DNA of 64,000 nucleotides from contig WSXY01000006.1 of assembly GCA_009773565.1 (NCBI GenBank), positions 1 through 64,000 on the forward strand, in the 5' to 3' direction. Position 1 is the first letter of the stretch, and each line of letters opens with the position of its first letter. The stretch comes from Actinomycetota bacterium. Lineage in GTDB: Bacteria > Actinomycetota > Coriobacteriia > Anaerosomatales > Anaerosomataceae. Shown here piece after piece: positions 42,875-52,500 of the stretch. The translations under genes and the position numbers were made by a program. Under the pieces are notes generated by a model, which made no database searches, was not told the DNA's origin, and saw only the letters and a list, made by a program, of their open reading frames with translations.

Positions 42875-43186
42875 CCCTATGTTATGTGGTCGACACAAGC
42901 ATATTCCCCGAACAGATTGCGCGCCACCACGCGCGAAGAGCACACATGAGTGTTTATCGGCATTTATCGAACTGGAAACGAACACGCAATGTACGGCCCC
43001 TAGGCTGAAACACGAGAGGACTCGCCCGCCGTTTCCCGGCGACGCTCCCGTCCGCACAACCGGCAGACAATGGCGTCTGCCGAACCGGCACAGGTCTTTT
43101 AGACACCGGTTCGGCGACGAGCGATCAGCGATCTGCGGTGGCCCCCTCTGGACAGTGAGGTTGTCGGACAACAGGAGGTGTGACTC
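42875..43186. promoter_or_regulatory. Divergent control region between sensor kinase and amt
   Basis: No gene in 312 bases. Near its right end, GCCGAACCGG (43079-43088) and CCGGTTCGGC (43106-43115) form a perfect 10-bp inverted repeat whose 17-base loop contains a second pairable element (GTCT, TTT, AGAC). The nested hairpin ends 71 bases before the amt ATG and could be an attenuator or operator. AGGAGGT precedes amt. Confidence 0.5.
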
Positions 43187-44806
43187 ATGAAGTCACGCAA
43201 GAAGGCGGTCTGCAAGACGCTCACATGGCGAGATATCGCACTACGCGCGGGAGTACGGACGCTCATCCTGACGGTGCTCGCGGTCGTTCTCATGACCGGC
43301 ATCGCGTACGCGGCGGGTGACCCCACCGGCGCCGCCACAGGTGGAATCGGCGACGTGACGGCCGCCACCGCAGGCGCACCGACGCTCGCCGAGGTGGCGG
43401 GCGACCTCGGGCACCTCGAGATCGCGACGAACATCTTCTTCGTGATCATCGGTATGGCGCTCATCTTCTTCATGCAGGCGGGCTTCATGCTCGTTGAGAC
43501 CGGCTTCTGCCGCGGTAAGAACGCCGCGCACGTCGCAATGACGAACTTCGTCATCTTCGCGATCGGCGCACTTGCCTACTGGGCAGTCGGTTTCGCGCTA
43601 CAGTTCGGCTCGTTCGGGCCGATCGGGCTTCTCGGCGGCGCGCAGGGTGTTCTCGACGGGGATGCGTTCAAGATCTTTGGGCAGGCCGTCGCAGGTACCA
43701 AGGGCTTCTTCCTTGGCTCACTTGGTGATGGAACGCTCGATGTTGGCGCCTTCGCGTTCTTCTTGTTCCAGATGGTGTTCATGGACACCGCCGCCACGAT
43801 CGTCACTGGCGGCATGGCCGAGCGCTGGAAGTTCTCGGCATTCGTTCCCTTCGGCGTGTATATGGCCGTGTTCACCTACCCGCTCTACGGCATGTGGATC
43901 TGGGGCGGCGGCTGGCTTGCGCAGCTCGGCGTCAACTACGGCCTGGGACACGGTGCGGTCGACTTCGCCGGGTCAAGTGTTGTGCACGCAGTCGGTGGCT
44001 TCTCCGCACTCGCAGGAGCACTCGTCATCGGGCCGAGGATCGGCAAGTTCAAGGCCGACGGTACCCCCGTGGCCATCCCCGGTCATCACATCCCGATGGC
44101 CATCCTCGGCACGATCATCCTCGTGTTTGGCTGGATGGGCTTCAACGGCATGAGCACGCTGTCTGCCGGTGACCTCCGCTTCCCGATCATCATCGCCAAC
44201 ACCATGCTCGCTGGCGCGGCTGGTTGCCTCGCGGCGATGTTCCTGGTGTGGAAGCTCTGGGGCCATCCCGACCCCTCGATGACCGCAAACGGTATGCTCG
44301 CCGGTCTCGTTGCGATCACCGCTCCGTGCGCGTTCGTCACCCCGTGGGCGGCGATCCTCATCGGCCTCATCGCCGGACTGCTCGTTGTCGGCTCGGTCAT
44401 CTTCTGGGAGCGCAAGATGAAGATTGACGACCCGGTCGGTGCGGTCTCGGTCCATGGCATCAACGGTATCTGGGGCATGCTCGCCCTCGGCCTCTTCGCC
44501 GACGGCACCTACGGAGCCGGCTGGAACCTGGTAGACGGTGGCGTGACCGGTCTGTTCTACGGTGACGCCGGTCAGTTTGCAGCGCAGCTCATCGCAAGCG
44601 TCGTCGTTGCAGCGTGGGCGTTCGGCACCATGTACGTGTTCTTCAAGATCCAGTCCAAGACGACGGGCCTCCGCTCGAGCGAAGCTGACGAGATCGCCGG
44701 CCTTGACGCGACCGAGATGGGTGTCCTCGCCTATCCCGACTTCGCGGGAAGTGGCGCACTCAGCACCGGTTCGTACACCGAGGCACCTGTTGGGAGTGAG
44801 GCATAG
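43187..44806 (+). CDS. amt: Ammonium transporter Amt
   Basis: A 539-aa inner-membrane ammonium channel. A cleavable N-terminal hydrophobic segment (cleavage near AYAAG) is followed by 11 helices. The periplasmic Phe gate region and the twin-His pore are recognisable: SSVVHAVGGFSALAGA (first His) and VSVHGINGIWGMLALG (second His), along with GFMLVETGFCRGKNAAHV and FMDTAATIVTGGMAERW. It is longer than the typical ~400 aa because of the N-terminal extension and a ~50-residue C-terminal tail. AGGAGGT precedes ATG 43187. The stop abuts the P-II start, the usual amtB-glnK arrangement. Confidence 0.95.
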   Translation: MKSRKKAVCKTLTWRDIALRAGVRTLILTVLAVVLMTGIAYAAGDPTGAATGGIGDVTAATAGAPTLAEVAGDLGHLEIATNIFFVIIGMALIFFMQAGFMLVETGFCRGKNAAHVAMTNFVIFAIGALAYWAVGFALQFGSFGPIGLLGGAQGVLDGDAFKIFGQAVAGTKGFFLGSLGDGTLDVGAFAFFLFQMVFMDTAATIVTGGMAERWKFSAFVPFGVYMAVFTYPLYGMWIWGGGWLAQLGVNYGLGHGAVDFAGSSVVHAVGGFSALAGALVIGPRIGKFKADGTPVAIPGHHIPMAILGTIILVFGWMGFNGMSTLSAGDLRFPIIIANTMLAGAAGCLAAMFLVWKLWGHPDPSMTANGMLAGLVAITAPCAFVTPWAAILIGLIAGLLVVGSVIFWERKMKIDDPVGAVSVHGINGIWGMLALGLFADGTYGAGWNLVDGGVTGLFYGDAGQFAAQLIASVVVAAWAFGTMYVFFKIQSKTTGLRSSEADEIAGLDATEMGVLAYPDFAGSGALSTGSYTEAPVGSEA

Positions 44807-45145
44807 ATGAAGAAGATAGAGTCGATTGTCCGCCCCGAGAAGCTCGAAGCGGTCAAGGAGGCGCTCGTTGGCCTCGGACACGCTGGCCTGACAGTCACCG
44901 AGGTCAAGGGTCACGGAATCCAGAAGGGCATCACCCAGCAGTGGCGCGGTCAGGAGTACTCGATCGACTTGCTGCCCAAGGTCATGATCATGGCCGTCGT
45001 GAACGACCATGAGGTCTCCGATGTCATCGCCGCAGTGAGCGATGCTGCCAGGACCGGCATGATCGGTGACGGCAAGATCTTCGTAAGCAGCGTGGAAGAT
45101 ATTGTGCGGATTCGTACCGGCGAGAGTGGAACCGAGGCGATCTAG
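44807..45145 (+). CDS. glnK: P-II nitrogen regulatory protein
   Basis: A 112-aa trimeric signalling protein that binds ATP, ADP and 2-oxoglutarate and gates Amt through its T-loop. Tyr51, the uridylylation or adenylylation site, is kept in the T-loop (QQWRGQEYSIDLLPK), and the C-terminal ATP-binding IGDGKIFVSSVEDIVRIRTGE is canonical. It starts immediately after the amt stop codon. A strong hairpin 48 bases after the stop ends the operon. Confidence 0.96.
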   Translation: MKKIESIVRPEKLEAVKEALVGLGHAGLTVTEVKGHGIQKGITQQWRGQEYSIDLLPKVMIMAVVNDHEVSDVIAAVSDAARTGMIGDGKIFVSSVEDIVRIRTGESGTEAI

Positions 45146-45193
45146 CCTCACCCCCGCGGTACTGTCGGTCCTCCCCCCGGGTCCGCGACACAA

Positions 45194-45222
45194 GAAGGCG
45201 GGTGCTCATCGCACCCGCCTTC
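45194..45222 (+). terminator. Terminator of amt-glnK
   Basis: A perfect 12-bp stem, GAAGGCGGGTGC with GCACCCGCCTTC, around a five-base loop. No clear U-tract follows on the plus strand; on the minus strand it is followed by TTGTG, so it may work both ways. Confidence 0.75.
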
Positions 45223-45616
45223 GTCGCGTATCGTAGCCGGAACGGCCTTCGCACCGCCTGAGTCGCCCCTCCAAAGGGCTATCCTGAGGAGATTTCGGCC
45301 AAGTGAGTGGTCCCTCTCGGCCTCACCCTCGTATAGGCAGAGGCTTATGCCCGATCTTCCGCAAACCGTGCCCCTTAGTGCTGATTCTCAACTCACACTA
45401 CGATGCGTCGCCTTCCGGCGACCTACACGAAACACGAGCAGAATTCATGCAACAACTGCGGAAACCTTCATCTACCGTTCCGGCCAAAACGTGGAAGTCA
45501 CACTCAACCGCCGAGATAGACTCACCTCCGTCAAATCTCCCGTGACTCGTGGGCCCGTGCAAGGGCCCTCATTGGTGTTGTACCCCTTCGCAGAAATCCA
45601 AACACCGGGAAACGCA
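45223..45616. other. Gene-free interval of locally lower GC
   Basis: About 390 bases between the amt-glnK terminator and the terminator of the rhodanese-thioredoxin gene. Short open frames occur on the plus strand but have no ribosome site or recognisable sequence. Local repeats include a GGGCCC pair (45551-45556 and 45563-45568) able to form a hairpin. I see no known RNA motif. Confidence 0.4.
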
Positions 45617-45647
45617 AACGCTGGTTGAGCGGTACTCAACCAGCGTT
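45617..45647 (-). terminator. Terminator of the rhodanese-thioredoxin gene
   Basis: A perfect 13-bp stem, AACGCTGGTTGAG with CTCAACCAGCGTT, and a five-base loop, 28 bases past the stop; on the minus strand the stem ends in TT and TGCGTTTCC follows. Confidence 0.85.
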
Positions 45648-45674
45648 CGGCGGGTGCCTTCCGGTGATACTCGG

Positions 45675-46409
45675 CTACTTGAGCTTGTCGAGCGCCTTTG
45701 TGAGCTGCGCCTCGGTGACCTCGCCAACGATCTGATCGCTCGTGCTGCCGTCGGTATTCACAAACACGAACGTCGGCACGAACTGCGCACCGAACTGCTG
45801 CGCAAGCTGAGCGCCTTCCTTGCTCTTCTCGACGTCATAGAGCAGGAATGCGACTTTGCCCTCGTACTGCTTCTTCAGCCCGTCGACCACGGGCTTCATC
45901 GTTTTGCACGATGGTCACCAATCGGTGTAGAACTCGTACATGATCGGCAGACCGCCAGCCGCAGCGTTGATTCCTCCGCCTGCAGCAACCGCACCCCCCG
46001 GAGCAGTGGTGACCTCGCCGTCCCAGGCCACGATGCCCTGCGTCAGGTTGTAAACCGTCTTGAAACCGGCGCCCGTGAGAATCGTCATCGCCTCGGCCGA
46101 GCGCGCCCCCGTTGCGCAGTACACGAGCACGGGCTTCGCGGGATCCCACGCGGTGAGCGCAGTCGGGAGCTGGTCCAGTGGGACGTTTTCGGCTCCGCGC
46201 ACGTGGCCCGCATCAAACTCCGAGGGAGTTCGCACATCGACGAAACGCACGCCCTTGTCGGCGAGCGCCTTGGCGGTCTTGTTATCAACGTTGCCTGCGG
46301 TCGGCATGGCGCTGTTGCAGCCAGTCATCGTAAGCACTCCGACAACTGCGACAGCAGCTAGAACAAATGTTAGCCAGCGGCTCACTGATACTGCGGTGCG
46401 TCGGTCCAT
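45675..46409 (-). CDS. Predicted selenoprotein: rhodanese-thioredoxin fusion lipoprotein (in-frame UGA as Sec)
   Basis: A 244-codon frame interrupted only by TGA at 45917-45915 (codon 165). A lipoprotein signal (residues 1-31, lipobox TMTGC) precedes a rhodanese domain (VRFVDVRTPSEFDAGHVRGA, active-site loop VYCATGARS with Cys). After a Gly/Ala linker comes a thioredoxin domain: YEFYTDW-UGA-PSCKTMKPVVDGLKKQY, then the cis-Pro VPTFVF. The UGA falls exactly at the first Cys of the thioredoxin WCxxC motif, the classical Sec position, and the frame continues to a complete fold. The protein is probably an exported sulfur or disulfide reductase. Alternatives are a sequencing error or a decayed gene. 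GGGAGGA precedes ATG 46409. Confidence 0.82.
45878..45894 (-). promoter_or_regulatory. SECIS-like hairpin downstream of the UGA
   Basis: On the mRNA strand GCCCGT and ACGGGC form a six-base stem with loop GGUCG; the loop begins 27 bases after the UGA, within the usual bacterial range. A second small hairpin (45897-45913) lies between. Confidence 0.6.
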
Positions 46410-46429
46410 CGTTCCTCCCTGGAGGTGAT

Positions 46430-46458
46430 GATATACCCTGGGTGGTATTCTACAGCAA
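46430..46458 (-). promoter_or_regulatory. Promoter of the rhodanese-thioredoxin gene
   Basis: TTGCTG (46458-46453) and TATATC (46435-46430) on the minus strand with a 17-base spacer; start about 46423, 14 bases before the ATG and over the Shine-Dalgarno region. Confidence 0.6.
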
Positions 46459-46568
46459 GCCGCGTGCCGCGTCGGGGACCGTCACCCGGGGTCATTCCGT
46501 GGCACAATGGTGCGGGAATCCCCTGGTGGCTCTTGTCGACCGGGAGCCGACGGACTGAAAGCGTGAAG

Positions 46569-49500
46569 ATGGCCCGAGCGGGAGATGTAGAGCACTGGAG
46601 CATGCCGCCGGGAGACGAGCCCCTGCGGACGGAACTTCTCGGCTCAGAGCGTCTCTCGGAAGCCGCGCGCGGTCTTGCGTCCGGGCAGCAGTGGACCGCC
46701 GCCGAGTCTTTGCGAGCGACCCCCTTGCTCTCGCTCCTCGAGCGTGCAGAAGAGTCGCTTCACGCGGTGTACAACCACCTTGCGATCGCGGCACGCGACC
46801 AGATACCTGTATCTGTCTCGGCGGAGTGGCTTCTCGACAACTTCTACATGGTGGAAGAGCAGATTCGCACCGTCAGAGACGACCTGCCCGACGACTACGG
46901 CACCGAGCTGCCCCGACTGACAGCGGGCGCACTCCGGGACTTCCCGCGCGTGTTCGAGGCGGTCGCCCTTCTCGTCGCATCCACCGACGCGCGCCTCGAC
47001 CGCGAGCACCTTGTGCGGTTCGTGACTGCGTTCCAGGATGTCTCGCCGCTCACCATCGGCGAGGTCTGGGCCGTTCCGATCATGCTCCGTGTCTGCCTTG
47101 TTGAGAGCCTGCGGCGCGTCGGTCTGCGGGTTCTCGCCTCGCACGACGCGGGAGTCGAAGCCGACGCGTGGGCGAACCGCATTCTTGCGGCCGCGCAGCA
47201 AACGCCAGCTACCGTCGCGGGGCTCGTCCGCGATTTGGAACGCTCGCAGCGTGACGCTCCCGGGGCGTTCCTCATCCGGCTGCTCCACCGTCTCCAGGAC
47301 CAGGATCCGGCAGTCGAGTCGACGGTCGCCTGGATCGAACGCACCCTTGCGGGGCGCGGAGCGACCTTCCAGCGGTTGACGCTTACTGAACACCAGGAAC
47401 AGGCCGTCGACCAGGTCTCCGTCGCGAACGCGATCACCAGCATCCGGTTCCTTGGCGCACTCGAATGGCGTGAGTTCTTCGAGGAGTGCTCGCTTGTCGA
47501 GCACGTGCTGCGAGAAGACCCTGCAGGTGTGTACTCCCGCATGGACTTCGTGTCACGCGACCGATACCGCCACGCCATCGAGGAGCTTGCGGACCGGAGC
47601 GACCTGTCGGAGATTGGCGTCGCCGAAGCGGTCATGAGTCACGCGCTCGAAGCGCTTCGACGCGACGCTTCTGACCCCATCGGCGGCCACGTCGGTCAGT
47701 ACCTCATCAGCAGCGGACGGTACCGTCTCGAGAAGAGCATCGGCTACCGCCCTCGCGCGCGCGAACTCGCCTACCGCGGGCCGCTCGCCAGCAAAGGCCT
47801 CATCTACTGGGGGCTTCTCGGAACCATTACCGCCTTGCTCGCGCTCGGCCTTGGGGCGTATCTGACGGGACGCGGCGTTTCTGCGGGCTGGATCATCGCG
47901 CTCATGATGCTCTCACTCGTACCGCTCTCCGACCTGGCGATCAACGTCGTCAACCGCGTCGCGGCGTCGGTCTGGCCAGCGCGCATGCTGCCTAAGCTCG
48001 ACTACCGCAAGCCCGTGGCAGCCGCGCATCGTACGATGGTCGCGATCCCGGCGCTGCTCACCTCGGCGAGCGGGACTCAGGCGATCATCGACAACCTCGA
48101 GATCGCCTACCTCGCGAACCGCGACCAAAACGTGATCTTCGGCCTCGTCGGCGACCTGCGCGGCGGTGCGGATGAGGTGCAGCCCGGTGACGCCGCGGTC
48201 ATCGACGCGGCACGGAGCGGAATCGCCGCACTCAACGAAACCTACGGCGAGAACGGGTGCGGCCCCTTCCACCTCTTCGTCCGTGCACGCCGGTACAACA
48301 AAGTGGATAACGTCTGGATGGGCTGGGAGCGTAAGCGGGGGGCGCTGCACGAGTTCAGCCAGCTCCTCCGGGGCGCTCCCGACACGAGCTTCTCCGTGCG
48401 AGAGGGTGACGCCGCGGCACTGCCGGAGGTGACGTTCGTCATCACGCTCGATGCCGACACAGTGTTGCCTCGCGACGCGGCCCGCAAGCTCATCTCGACG
48501 ATCGCGCACCCGCTCAACCGCGCGCAACTTGATGCGTCGAAGCGCCGGGTCGTCCGGGGCTACGGGCTTGTCCAGCCGCGCGTGGGCATGTCGCTTGAGG
48601 GCGCCGAGCGTTCCCCGTTCGCGTGGCTCTACTCGGGCGTGACCGGCGTCGACCCGTATGCAGGCGCCGTCTCCGACACCTACCAGGACGTCTTCGGCGA
48701 AGGCTCTTTCACCGGAAAGGGCATCTTCGAGGTCGATGTCATGAACGCCGTGCTCGAGAACCGGTTCCCCGAGAACACGCTCCTCAGCCATGACTTGCTT
48801 GAGGGATGCTACCTGCGAACGGCGCTCGCAAGCGATGTTGAGGTGCTTGACGATCAACCCGCTAGCTACGTCTCGCATAGCGCGCGCCTACATCGCTGGG
48901 TGCGCGGCGACTGGCAAACGCTCCCCTGGCTTGGCTTCACGGTCCCGACTCCGAACGGGCGCGAGCGCAATCCCCTCTCGGCGATCAACCGCTGGAAGAT
49001 CATCGACAACCTGCGCAGGAGCGTTCTGGCACCGGCGATGATGCTCTTCGCGGGCGCCGGCTGGTTTGTGCTACCGGGCCGTGACTGGGTGTGGCTTGCC
49101 GCCGTCTTCGCGATTGTGCTCTTCCCGGTCTATTTCAGCATCGCTGACTCGCTACTCTTCCGACCGCGCGGCGTCGACGTGCGCGGCGACACGCACTCGA
49201 TCGTAAGCGACTTCTGGCGCGACTCCGCACGTGCGCTGCTCAGTCTCTCGGTGCTGCCGCACCAGGCCGCGGTCATGCTCGACGCCATCATCCGGGCCCT
49301 CTGGCGGATGCTCTTCTCGCATCACAACATGCTTGAATGGGAGACTGCGGCCGAGGTGGAGCGCCGCCTCGGTTCCACTTCCGCCGGCTTCCTTCGCCGT
49401 ATGTGGACAGGCGAGCTGGTTGTGGCCACGATTGCCCTTCCTGCGGCAATCACGGACCCCGCTTCGCTTGTGTCGGCGGCGCCGCTTCTGCTGGCCTGGG

Positions 49501-52500
49501 TCCTGGCCCCGTACGCCGCCTGGCGCGTCAGCGTTCTGACGCCACACGAGCCGCCCGTCATTTCCGCGGCCGACACGGCGGCGCTGCGCCGGATCGCGCG
49601 CAAGACCTGGCGCTTCTTCGAGACATTTGTGACCGTCGGCGATCACTGGCTCGCACCGGACAACTTCCAAGAAGACCCCAAGGGCGTCGTCGCGCACCGG
49701 ACATCACCAACGAACATCGGGCTCCAGCTCATCTCGGCGCTCACTGCGTATGACCTCGGTTATATCAGCGTGAGCGGCCTTGTCGAGCGCGAGTCGAGAA
49801 CGCTTTCGACGATGGCCGGCATGGAGCGGTTCCGCGGCCACTTCTTCAACTGGTACGACACCGAGACCCTGCAGCCGCTGCGCCCCGGATACCTGTCGAC
49901 GGTCGATAGCGGCAACCTGGCAGGGCATCTGATCGTGCTGCGCACGGGCCTGACCGAGGTGGCGGAACGGCCGCTGATTGGCCCGCAGGTCCTCAACGGG
50001 CTCGCCGACACTGTGCGCACCGCACTTGAGGATCTCCTCGGACAACGCGACCGGGTCGGCCCGGGAGCCGTGGCAACCGAGCTGCGAACCTCGCTTGAAG
50101 AACTCCTGCGACGCATTCGACTCGACTCGGCGCCGTCGGACCTCGGCGAGTGGCACGTGCTGTTGACCGGTCTTGCAGCGGTGACCGACACGCTCCCCGC
50201 TCGCCTCTCTACCCTCACCGGCGAAGTCGACAGCCTCGAGGTGATTCGTTCGGCGGTCGATGCTGTGCGCCGGGACCTCAACGGACACCTGAGCGATCTG
50301 GAGACCTACACGCCCTGGGCCCGGCTCATCAGCACCATCCCGCCCGCGCTTCGTGAGGGCGAAACGGCGGATCTTCTCGCACCGATGACACGCAATGTCC
50401 CAAGCCTCGTCGGCCTCGCAGAAGGGCTCGATCCCGCCCTGGGTGAACTTACCCGCATCGCATCTGGCGATGACGCCGTAGCCGCCGCCTGGGCGCTCAA
50501 GCTGGCCGACTCGCTGCGCGAACGCCGCACTGCATGCGTCAATCTCCTCGCGGAGTTGCGTCTCGACGCGGAGATGGCGCGCGAGATGTGGGAGAAGACC
50601 GACTTCCGCATGCTGTTCGACAGCAGCCGCATGGTGTTCTCAATCGGCTTCAATACCGCCGAGGGGCGCCTCGACAACTCGTTCTACGACATGCTCGCCT
50701 CGGAATGCCGCCTCGCAAGCTACGTCGCGATCGCGAAAGGCGACGTTCCTCAAGAGCATTGGTTCCGGCTTGGCCGTGGCATCACGAAGACCGATGGCGG
50801 TCGGGCGCTCGTCTCGTGGAGCGCGAGCATGTTCGAGTACCTCATGCCGCTTCTCGTGATGAAGACGTGGCCGGGAACGCTGCTCGATCAGACATACAGA
50901 AGCGTGGTGAAGCGGCAGATTCAGTACGGTCGCCAGCGCGGCGTTGCGTGGGGCGTTTCGGAGTCGGCGTTCAACGCCAAGGATGTCGAGCTCACGTATC
51001 AGTATCAGGCCTTTGGAGTGCCGGGCCTCGGCCTCAAGCGAGGACTGTCCGAAGACGTCGTCGTCGCGCCGTACGCAAGCGTGCTCGCGCTGCCGGTGAA
51101 TACCCGCGCTGCACTCGACAACCTGGATGCCCTCTCGAGGCTGGGCGCCGAGGGTCGTTACGGCTACTTCGAAGCGGTCGACTACACCCCCGGCCGCGTT
51201 CCTGCCGGAAAGGAGCGCGCCATTGTAAAGGCGTACATGGCGCATCACCAGGGAATGAGCCTCGTTGCCATCGGCAATATGCTCACGCATGACCACATGC
51301 AGGAGCGCTTCCACGCCGATCCGAGCATGCACGCTGCCGAACTCCTGCTCCAGGAGCGCGTCCCGCGTCGCATCCAACTTGCGCAGCCGCACGTCGAAGA
51401 GGTTGCTTTCATACGATCGGTCCGCGAGATACAAACGCCGCTCCAGCGTTCGTATCCGCTTGCAGGAACACCGGTACCCTCGACACACTTCCTCAGCAAC
51501 GGGTCATACTCGGTCATGGTCACCAACGGTGGCGGCGGATACAGCCGCTGGCGCGACGACACGGTGACCCGCTATCGCGAAGACGTGACCCGCGACAACT
51601 GGGGAATGTTCTTCTACCTGAAAGACGTCGAAAACGGCGCCGTGTGGTCGGCGGCCTTCCAGCCTTCGCTCGCCGAACCCGACGAATACCATGTCACCTT
51701 CTCGGCGGATAAGGCTGAGTACCGACGCATCGACGGCGATGTCGAGACGCACACCGAGGTCGTCGTATCGCCGGCAGATGACGTCGAGGTACGCCGCATC
51801 ACCGTCACGAACCGACGCCGCGAACCGCTGCTGCTCGAGGTCACGTCGTACTTCGAGGTGACGCTCGCCGAGCGAGGCGCGGATCACGCCCACAAGGCGT
51901 TTAGCAACCTCTTCATGGAGACCGAGGCTGTTCCGGAGTTCGACGCGCTGCTGTTCAGCCGCCGCCCGCGATCGGCACATGAAGAGCGGCCGTGGGGCGT
52001 GCACGCCCTCGCATGCGACCTCGGCGAGAAGTGCAACTGGACGTACGAGACCGACCGCGAGGCGTTCCTCGGCAGGCTCCACACGCCGACCGACCCGCAT
52101 GCGATTGCCGGCGGCGGACGACTCACGGGGACCGTCGGCGCGGTCATCGACCCGATCTGCTCGATCCGCCAGACGCTCACGATCGAGCCCGGCGCTACGG
52201 CGCGCCTCGCGTTCGCGACAGGAGTGGCCGAGACGCGCGAAGGTGCGCTCGCACTTGCGGAGCGCTACCACGACATCCGGGCCGCGCAGCGCGCGCTCGA
52301 TCTCGCATGGTCCACCAGCCAGATCGAACTCCGGGACCTCGGCATCACGCCCGAGGAGGCCGTCGTCTTCCAGCGCCTCGCGTCCCGCCTGCTCCTGACC
52401 GACCCGCGCTCCCGCCTCAAGGTGCTCACTGCGGTCGAGAACCGCTCGCCGATGTCGGGGCTGTGGTCGATCGGCATCTCCGGCGACGACCCGATCCTCC

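Noticed and set aside
42970-43010. GlnR-like GAAAC half-sites upstream of amt
   Set aside because: Two GAAAC elements are 32 bases apart without the GTnAC partners in the right spacing.
45347-45628. Possible small plus-strand gene (93 codons) after amt-glnK
   Set aside because: No Shine-Dalgarno, no recognisable sequence and it runs into the minus-strand terminator.
45899-45917. Interpretation of the stop at 45917 as a frameshift or pseudogene
   Set aside because: The frame is unbroken apart from the single UGA, which replaces the catalytic Cys; a frameshift would not restore the same frame, and codon quality is normal on both sides.
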